DNA of 64,000 bases, taken from positions 33,587 to 97,586 of the forward strand of contig NZ_JAGWDK010000025.1 in the NCBI RefSeq assembly GCF_018398875.1, given 5' to 3'. Position 1 is the first letter of the stretch; each line of letters opens with the position of its first letter. The DNA is from Bradyrhizobium sp. sGM-13 (GTDB taxonomy: Bacteria > Pseudomonadota > Alphaproteobacteria > Rhizobiales > Xanthobacteraceae). Shown here piece after piece: positions 59,749 through 64,000 of this stretch. The position numbers and the translations under genes were made by a program. Under the pieces are notes generated by a model. It saw only the letters and a program-made list of their open reading frames with translations. It was not told the DNA's origin and made no database searches.

Positions 59749-60273
59749 TCACGTAAGCGTCGGGGCGTCGTCGCCTTCGATTTCCTGCGGCAGTTCGATC
59801 ACCACGCGGCCATTGGCCAGATCGACCGTCGGCACGACTGCGTTGGTGAACGGCAGCAGCATAGTGGCGCCTTGCGGAGGCGCGATCTCGATAATGTCAC
59901 CGGCCCCGAAATTGTGAATCGCGATGACGCGGCCGAGCGGCTCGCCCGCGGCATTGACGGCGGCAAGTCCGATCAGGTCGGCGTGGTAATATTCGCCCTC
60001 GTCGGTCTCAGGCAATTTGTCGCGGGCGACATAGAGTTCGAGGCCGTTGAGCCGCTCGGCGTCCTCGCGGGTGGCGATGCCCTTCAGCGTCGCCACCAGA
60101 TGGTCTTTGGCCTCGCGGACATGCGTCACCTCGAACTGGCGCGCGCCGTCTTTGGTCGTCAGCGGGCCGTAGTGTTTCACGGCCAGCGGATCCTCGGTGA
60201 ACGTCCACAGCTTCACGGCGCCGCGCACGCCATGCGCGGCGCCGATACGGGCGACGCAAATCGGCGTTTTCAC
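59749..60273 (-). CDS. rimM: Ribosome maturation factor RimM
   Basis: This 174-residue protein helps 30S head assembly with S19. The N-terminal domain opens ICVARIGAAHGVRGAVKLWT, typical of RimM (G-x-x-G-x-x-G-x-V/L). EGEYYHADLIGLAAVNAAGE begins the PRC-barrel domain, with LGRVIAIHNFGAGDIIEIAP following and PFTNAVVPTVDLANGRVVIE near the end. It lies 19 bp after rpsP and 10 bp before trmD. Confidence 0.97.
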   Translation of the reverse strand: MKTPICVARIGAAHGVRGAVKLWTFTEDPLAVKHYGPLTTKDGARQFEVTHVREAKDHLVATLKGIATREDAERLNGLELYVARDKLPETDEGEYYHADLIGLAAVNAAGEPLGRVIAIHNFGAGDIIEIAPPQGATMLLPFTNAVVPTVDLANGRVVIELPQEIEGDDAPTLT

Positions 60274-60292
60274 CGTCGCGCGCCGCTAAGCC

Positions 60293-60625
60293 TTACGCCT
60301 TCGCGGCGGCTTCGGCGCGGGCCTTGCGCTCCTTGCGCGGCACGGCCTTTTCCGGGTTGTTGCGGGCGGCGCGCTTGACGACACCGGCCGCATCCAGGAA
60401 GCGCGTCACGCGATCCGACGGCTGCGCGCCCTTGGCGAGCCAGGACTTCACCTTGTCCATGTCGAGCTTCAGCCGCGATTCATTGTCCTTCGGCAGCAGC
60501 GGATTGAAATAGCCGAGACGCTCGATGAAGCGGCCGTCGCGGGGAAAGCGCGAATCGGCGACGACGACGTGATAGACCGGACGCTTTTTGGTGCCTGCGC
60601 GAGCGAGGCGGATAACGACTGACAT
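60293..60625 (-). CDS. rpsP: 30S ribosomal protein S16
   Basis: This 110-residue protein starts SVVIRLARAGTKKRPVYHVV and VADSRFPRDGRFIERLGYFN, with the Ala/Lys-rich C-terminal tail common in alphaproteobacteria (RKERKARAEAAAKA). It is the second gene of the ffh-rpsP-rimM-trmD-rplS cluster. A palindromic element and about 200 bp separate it from ffh, so it may have its own promoter. Confidence 0.98.
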   Translation of the reverse strand: MSVVIRLARAGTKKRPVYHVVVADSRFPRDGRFIERLGYFNPLLPKDNESRLKLDMDKVKSWLAKGAQPSDRVTRFLDAAGVVKRAARNNPEKAVPRKERKARAEAAAKA

Positions 60626-60703
60626 TTAGTTCTCCTGTTAAATACGAAACTCAGTGATGTGAACGATATGAATCCCGTCATTGCGAGGGGGCTTGCCTCG
60701 CCC

Positions 60704-60803
60704 GTCATGCCCCGCGAAGGCGGGGCATCCAGTAATCGTAGGCATTAGCGATTGAACCGAGGTAGCGCGGCGTACTGGATCGTCCGCCTTCGCGGACGAT
60801 GAC
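60704..60803. repeat. Palindromic element, family D copy 1
   Basis: It begins GTCATGCCCCGCGAAGGCGG followed by GGCATCCAGTA. It ends GCGGCGTACTGGATCGTCCG then CCTTCGCGGACGATGAC. The two ends are related inverted units (CGCGAAGGCGG/CCGCCTTCGCG). It sits between ffh and rpsP. The second copy is at 62428-62526. Confidence 0.85.
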
Positions 60804-60822
60804 GGCGCGTGTTGGCGAGAGA

Positions 60823-62373
60823 TCATTTCTTCTTCCCCGGAAAGCCGCCGAGGCCCGGAAGCGTCGGCTTGCCGCTCAGCCCGGTAAGTCCCGGCAGATT
60901 CGGCAATCCCTGGCGCAGGCCGGTGGGAAGATCCTTCGGCAAATTCGGCAGGCCGCCTGGACCGGCACCGCCCTGCATCTTGTCCGCCAGCGCCTTCATC
61001 TCCTCCGGCGAGGGCGGCTTCATGCCGCCGCCAAAACCCATCGCCTGCGCGATGCCGGCGAGCGGGCCGCGCTTGCCCGAGCCCATCGCCTTCATCATGT
61101 CGGCCATGTTCCGGTGCATCTTCAGGAGCTTGTTGACCTGCTCGACATTCTGGCCGGCGCCGGCGGCGATACGCTTCTTGCGGCTGGCTTTCAAAATGTC
61201 CGGATTCTTGCGCTCAGCCCGCGTCATCGAATCGATGAGCGCGACCTGGCGCTTCAAAATCTTGTCGTCGATGCCGGCTGCCGCAATCTGGTTCTTCATC
61301 TTGGCAATGCCCGGCATCATGCCCATCAAGCCGCTGATGCCGCCCATGTTCGCCATCTGCAGCAACTGCTCGCGCATGTCGTTGAGGTCGAACTGGCCCT
61401 TGCGCATCCGCTCGGCGGTGCGCGCGGCCTTTTCGGCGTCGATATTCGCCGCCGCGCGTTCGACCAGCGACACCACGTCGCCCATGCCGAGGATGCGGCC
61501 GGCGATGCGGCTGGGGTGAAAATCTTCCAGCGCGTCGGTCTTTTCGCCGGTGCCGATCAGCTTGATCGGTTTTCCCGTGACCGCGCGCATCGACAGCGCG
61601 GCGCCGCCGCGGCCGTCGCCGTCAACGCGCGTCAGCACGATGCCGGTGAGGCCGACGCGCTGATCGAAGGCGCGCGCGAGGTTGACCGCGTCCTGGCCGG
61701 TCAGGGAGTCCGCGACCAGCAGCACTTCGTGCGGATTGGCCGTGGCTTTGATCTCGGCCGCCTCGCTCATCATCTCTTCATCGAGCGTGGTGCGGCCGGC
61801 GGTGTCGAGCAGCACCACGTCGAAGCCGCCGAGCTTGCCGGCTTCGAGTGCGCGTTTGGCAATTTGCGCCGGCTTTTGCCCCGTCACGATCGGCAGCGTC
61901 GGAATGTCGAGGTCGCGCCCCAGCACGGCCAGTTGCTCCATCGCCGCCGGGCGGTAGATGTCGAGCGAGGCCATCAGCACCTTGCGCTTGTCGCGCTGGG
62001 TCATGCGGCGGGCAAGTTTTGCGGTGGTGGTGGTCTTGCCGGAGCCCTGCAGGCCGACCATCATGATCGCGACCGGCGGCACCGCGTTGAGATCGATGGT
62101 CTGGCCATCAGCGCCAAGGGTGGCGACCAGCTCGTCATGGACGATCTTGACCACCATCTGGCCGGGCGTGACCGACTTGACGACGGTGGCGCCGACCGCC
62201 TGCTCGCGGACGCGGTCGATGAAGCTTCGGACCACCTCAAGCGCAACGTCGGCTTCCAGCAGCGCGCGACGCACCTCGCGCATCGCGGCGTCGACGTCGG
62301 CCTCCGACAGCGAACCGCGGCCCGTCAGCCGATCGAGTATCCCACCAAGCTTTTCCGACAGATTGTCGAACAA
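60823..62373 (-). CDS. ffh: Signal recognition particle GTPase Ffh/SRP54
   Basis: This 516-residue protein binds 4.5S RNA and signal sequences for cotranslational membrane targeting. The N domain begins FDNLSEKLGGILDRLTGRGS. The GTPase motifs are MMVGLQGSGKTTTTAKLARR, DIYRPAAMEQLAVLGRDLD, VVLLDTAGR and LTRVDGDGRGG. The C-terminal M domain is Met-rich (MMGMMPGIAKMKNQIA and so on), with a Gly/Pro/Leu tail (LPNLPGLTGLSGKPTLPGLG). I assign a TTG start at 62373 (AGGA 8 bases upstream), since homologues begin just before FDNLSE. The alternative ATG at 62418 adds 15 unlike residues. Confidence 0.96.
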   Translation of the reverse strand: MFDNLSEKLGGILDRLTGRGSLSEADVDAAMREVRRALLEADVALEVVRSFIDRVREQAVGATVVKSVTPGQMVVKIVHDELVATLGADGQTIDLNAVPPVAIMMVGLQGSGKTTTTAKLARRMTQRDKRKVLMASLDIYRPAAMEQLAVLGRDLDIPTLPIVTGQKPAQIAKRALEAGKLGGFDVVLLDTAGRTTLDEEMMSEAAEIKATANPHEVLLVADSLTGQDAVNLARAFDQRVGLTGIVLTRVDGDGRGGAALSMRAVTGKPIKLIGTGEKTDALEDFHPSRIAGRILGMGDVVSLVERAAANIDAEKAARTAERMRKGQFDLNDMREQLLQMANMGGISGLMGMMPGIAKMKNQIAAAGIDDKILKRQVALIDSMTRAERKNPDILKASRKKRIAAGAGQNVEQVNKLLKMHRNMADMMKAMGSGKRGPLAGIAQAMGFGGGMKPPSPEEMKALADKMQGGAGPGGLPNLPKDLPTGLRQGLPNLPGLTGLSGKPTLPGLGGFPGKKK

Positions 62374-62782
62374 TGCCGTTGTCCTGTTGCTGCCCTTGCG
62401 GGCGCCGCGCCGATCCATTTCACTACTGTCATCACCCGCGAAGGCGGGTGATCCAGTATTCCAGAGCAGCTCGTTTCGACCGAGAAGCTGCGGCGTACTG
62501 GATACCCCGCCTTCGCGGGGTATGACGACCTAGATATGTCCCGGCGCAAAACGCCAAAACGATATTCCAAACACTTTCGCGCCCGAGGGCGCATCGCGCT
62601 GTCGGGCGTTGGCCTCCGGTCTCATGGGCCGGGCGGCGGGTCGAAAAGAACGTCTTTCCGAGAAAGTGGGGGGGTTAAACGCCCGGAAGGGGCGAAAGTC
62701 AAGGAGAAACTAGACCAAACCGCCCGTGGGATGTAGCATAAGGCTTTGACGCAGCTTCCTTTTTTAGACATGAGGCCGATCG
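62374..62782. other. 409-bp divergent gap between ffh and an MBL-fold gene
   Basis: It holds a family D palindrome (62428-62526), about 60 bp upstream of the ffh start, and a direct repeat CAGCTTCCTTTTT (62752-62765 and 62789-62801) around the start of the rightward gene. The ffh promoter must lie beyond or inside the palindrome. A short open frame at 62536-62736 lacks a ribosome site and I do not accept it. Confidence 0.45.
62428..62526. repeat. Palindromic element, family D copy 2
   Basis: It begins GTCATCACCCGCGAAGGCGG followed by GTGATCCAGTAT. It ends GCGGCGTACTGGATACCCCG then CCTTCGCGGGGTATGAC. Structure and core (GATCCAGTA ... GCGGCGTACTGGAT) match the copy at 60704-60803. Confidence 0.88.
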
Positions 62783-63943
62783 ATGCGTCAGCTTCCTTTT
62801 TGCCGCAGTTCCAAGTTGAACCTGCACCCTCCATATAACGCCCATGTGCATCGTCGCCCGCGTTTACTGACCCGCCCCGTGCCAATTACCCGCCGCCGCC
62901 TTCTGGGATTCTTTGCCGGCGCCGCCGCGGCCGTCGGCGTGCCGTCTGTCTGGATCAGCAATATGAAAACCTATGAGGGTCCCGTCTCCGATCATTTCGA
63001 CGGCATGCGCTTCTTCGATCCCGACGGCGCGCCACCAAAGTCACTGGCGGAGGTGCTGCGCTGGCAGTTCGGCACCGACCGCAAGCGCGCGAGCTGGCCG
63101 GATTGGGTGCCGAATGCCCAGAGCGATACGCCGCCGCCGCGCGTTTCCGGCGACAAGGTGCGGCTATCCTTTGTCGGCCATGTCTCCTGGCTGATCCAGA
63201 CGCGGGATCTCAACATCCTCGTCGATCCCGTGTGGTCGCCGCGGGCCTCGCCAGTTTCGTGGGCCGGGCCGCACCGGCACAACGATCCCGGCATTGCATT
63301 CGACGCGCTGCCCAAGATCGACGTGGTGCTGGTCTCACACGGCCATTACGACCATCTCGACGTCGCGACGCTGTCAAAACTCGCAGAAAAGTTTTCGCCG
63401 CGCGTGATCACGCCGCTCGGCAACGACATCACCATGCGCGATGCGGACGCGTCGATCAAAGCCGAGGCGTTCGACTGGCAGGATCGCGTGGAGCTCGGCA
63501 ATGGCATCGCGGTGACGCTGGTGCCGACGCGGCACTGGTCGGCGCGCGGCCTGTTCGACCGCAACAAGGCGCTGTGGGCGAGTTTTGTGCTGGAGACGCC
63601 GGCCGGCAAACTCTACATCGTTTGCGATTCCGGCTACGGCGAAGGGACGCATTTCCGCCGCGTGGCCGAGCAGCATGGCCCGCTGCGGCTGGCGATATTA
63701 CCGATCGGCGCCTATGAGCCGCGCTGGTTCATGAAGGATCAGCACATGAATCCGGCTGATGCGGTGAAAGCGCTGGCCGATTGCGGCGCTAAGGAAGCGC
63801 TGGCGCATCATCACGGCACGTTCCAGCTCACCGATGAGGCGATCGACGCGCCGGTCAATGCATTGGCCGACGCGCTGAAGGAAGCGAAGATTCCACCGGA
63901 GCGGTTCGCAGCGCTGAAGCCGGGTCAGGTTTACGAGATCTAA
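62783..63943 (+). CDS. Metallo-beta-lactamase-fold hydrolase (NAPE-PLD/UlaG-like)
   Basis: This protein is about 386 residues long. It has the metal motif VLVSHGHYDHLDVATLSKLA (H-x-H-x-D-H, near residue 180). VRLSFVGHVSWLIQTRDLNI opens the fold, with RHWSARGLFDRNKALWASFV and CDSGYGEGTHFRR later. It resembles N-acyl-phosphatidylethanolamine phospholipase D-like lactonases/hydrolases. An RRRLLGFFAGAAAAVGVPSV stretch, preceded by ITR, looks like a Tat or membrane signal but starts about residue 37, so translation may begin at a GTG at 62879 rather than the ATG at 62783 (which has GAGG 7 bases upstream). Confidence 0.85.
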   Translation: MRQLPFCRSSKLNLHPPYNAHVHRRPRLLTRPVPITRRRLLGFFAGAAAAVGVPSVWISNMKTYEGPVSDHFDGMRFFDPDGAPPKSLAEVLRWQFGTDRKRASWPDWVPNAQSDTPPPRVSGDKVRLSFVGHVSWLIQTRDLNILVDPVWSPRASPVSWAGPHRHNDPGIAFDALPKIDVVLVSHGHYDHLDVATLSKLAEKFSPRVITPLGNDITMRDADASIKAEAFDWQDRVELGNGIAVTLVPTRHWSARGLFDRNKALWASFVLETPAGKLYIVCDSGYGEGTHFRRVAEQHGPLRLAILPIGAYEPRWFMKDQHMNPADAVKALADCGAKEALAHHHGTFQLTDEAIDAPVNALADALKEAKIPPERFAALKPGQVYEI

Positions 63944-63946
63944 CCC

Positions 63947-63964
63947 GTCGTCCCTGCGAACGCA
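63947..63964. repeat. Truncated family B arm
   Basis: GTCGTCCCTGCGAACGCA matches the left arm of the family B elements, then diverges. It is a partial copy or the start of a degraded element running past the window edge. Confidence 0.6.
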
Positions 63965-64000
63965 CTAGGGCATGCACAGATCTGGTGCGGCGGATTGACT

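Noticed and set aside
62536..62736. 66-codon Arg/Lys-rich frame between ffh and the MBL-fold gene
   Set aside because: It lies partly at the edge of a palindromic element, has no ribosome site, and its composition looks random.

Overview
The window is an ordinary, gene-dense, high-GC stretch of an alphaproteobacterial chromosome. Its gene content points to Nitrobacteraceae, most likely Bradyrhizobium or a close relative: a BacA/BclA-type peptide ABC transporter, a rhizobial-type malonyl-CoA synthetase (MatB), an IalB-family protein, TAXI binding proteins, and many short intergenic palindromes typical of that group. I saw no tRNA, rRNA, CRISPR array, phage, integrase or insertion sequence. Assignment to genus is inference from protein resemblance, not from a search.

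Layout. 1-9 kb: the start of a flavoprotein, a membrane-embedded alpha/beta-hydrolase-like protein, typA, a Crp/Fnr regulator divergent from a single-domain response regulator, a PhoD-type phosphatase and a membrane-tethered TAXI protein. 9-23 kb: pterin dehydratase, a DUF1232 protein, a second TAXI protein, a Sel1-like protein with a pentapeptide repeat, a quinone oxidoreductase divergent from a dienoyl-CoA-reductase-like SDR, an IalB-like protein, rlmN, a PAP2 phosphatase, argG, a PhoA-type alkaline phosphatase, a TetR regulator and a homocysteine S-methyltransferase-family enzyme. 23-32 kb: an OmpA protein with a very long Pro/Ala linker, a small proline-rich protein, VOC and FkbM proteins, the BclA-like transporter and a hybrid histidine kinase. 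32-36 kb: sdhCDAB. 36-47 kb: DUF3658, matB divergent from an SDR, a fasciclin protein, a b-type cytochrome plus Tat-lipoprotein molybdoenzyme pair, a Rieske protein, a saccharopine-dehydrogenase-like protein and an MFS transporter. 46-59 kb: leuB, asd, carbonic anhydrase, a CoA-ester lyase, a glycosyltransferase, leuD, a zincin, a run of four small secreted low-complexity proteins, and leuC. 58-62 kb: rplS, trmD, rimM, rpsP and ffh, the conserved translation/SRP cluster. The window ends with a metallo-beta-lactamase-fold hydrolase.

How the genes work together. leuB, leuC and leuD complete the isopropylmalate steps of leucine synthesis but are split over 12 kb and both strands. asd feeds the aspartate family and argG completes citrulline to argininosuccinate. 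sdhCDAB is one tight operon (4-bp overlap C/D, 3-bp gap D/A). ffh-rpsP-rimM-trmD-rplS is the standard order. Many intergenic spaces carry one of at least six families of 50-135 bp palindromic elements.

I did not find a clear, previously undescribed multi-gene system. The best leads are the BclA-like transporter, the cluster of secreted low-complexity proteins with shared N-terminal motifs and a shared upstream motif, the Rieske protein with a long uncharacterised helical region, a few perfect operator-like palindromes between divergent genes, and a short unannotated ORF upstream of leuC.
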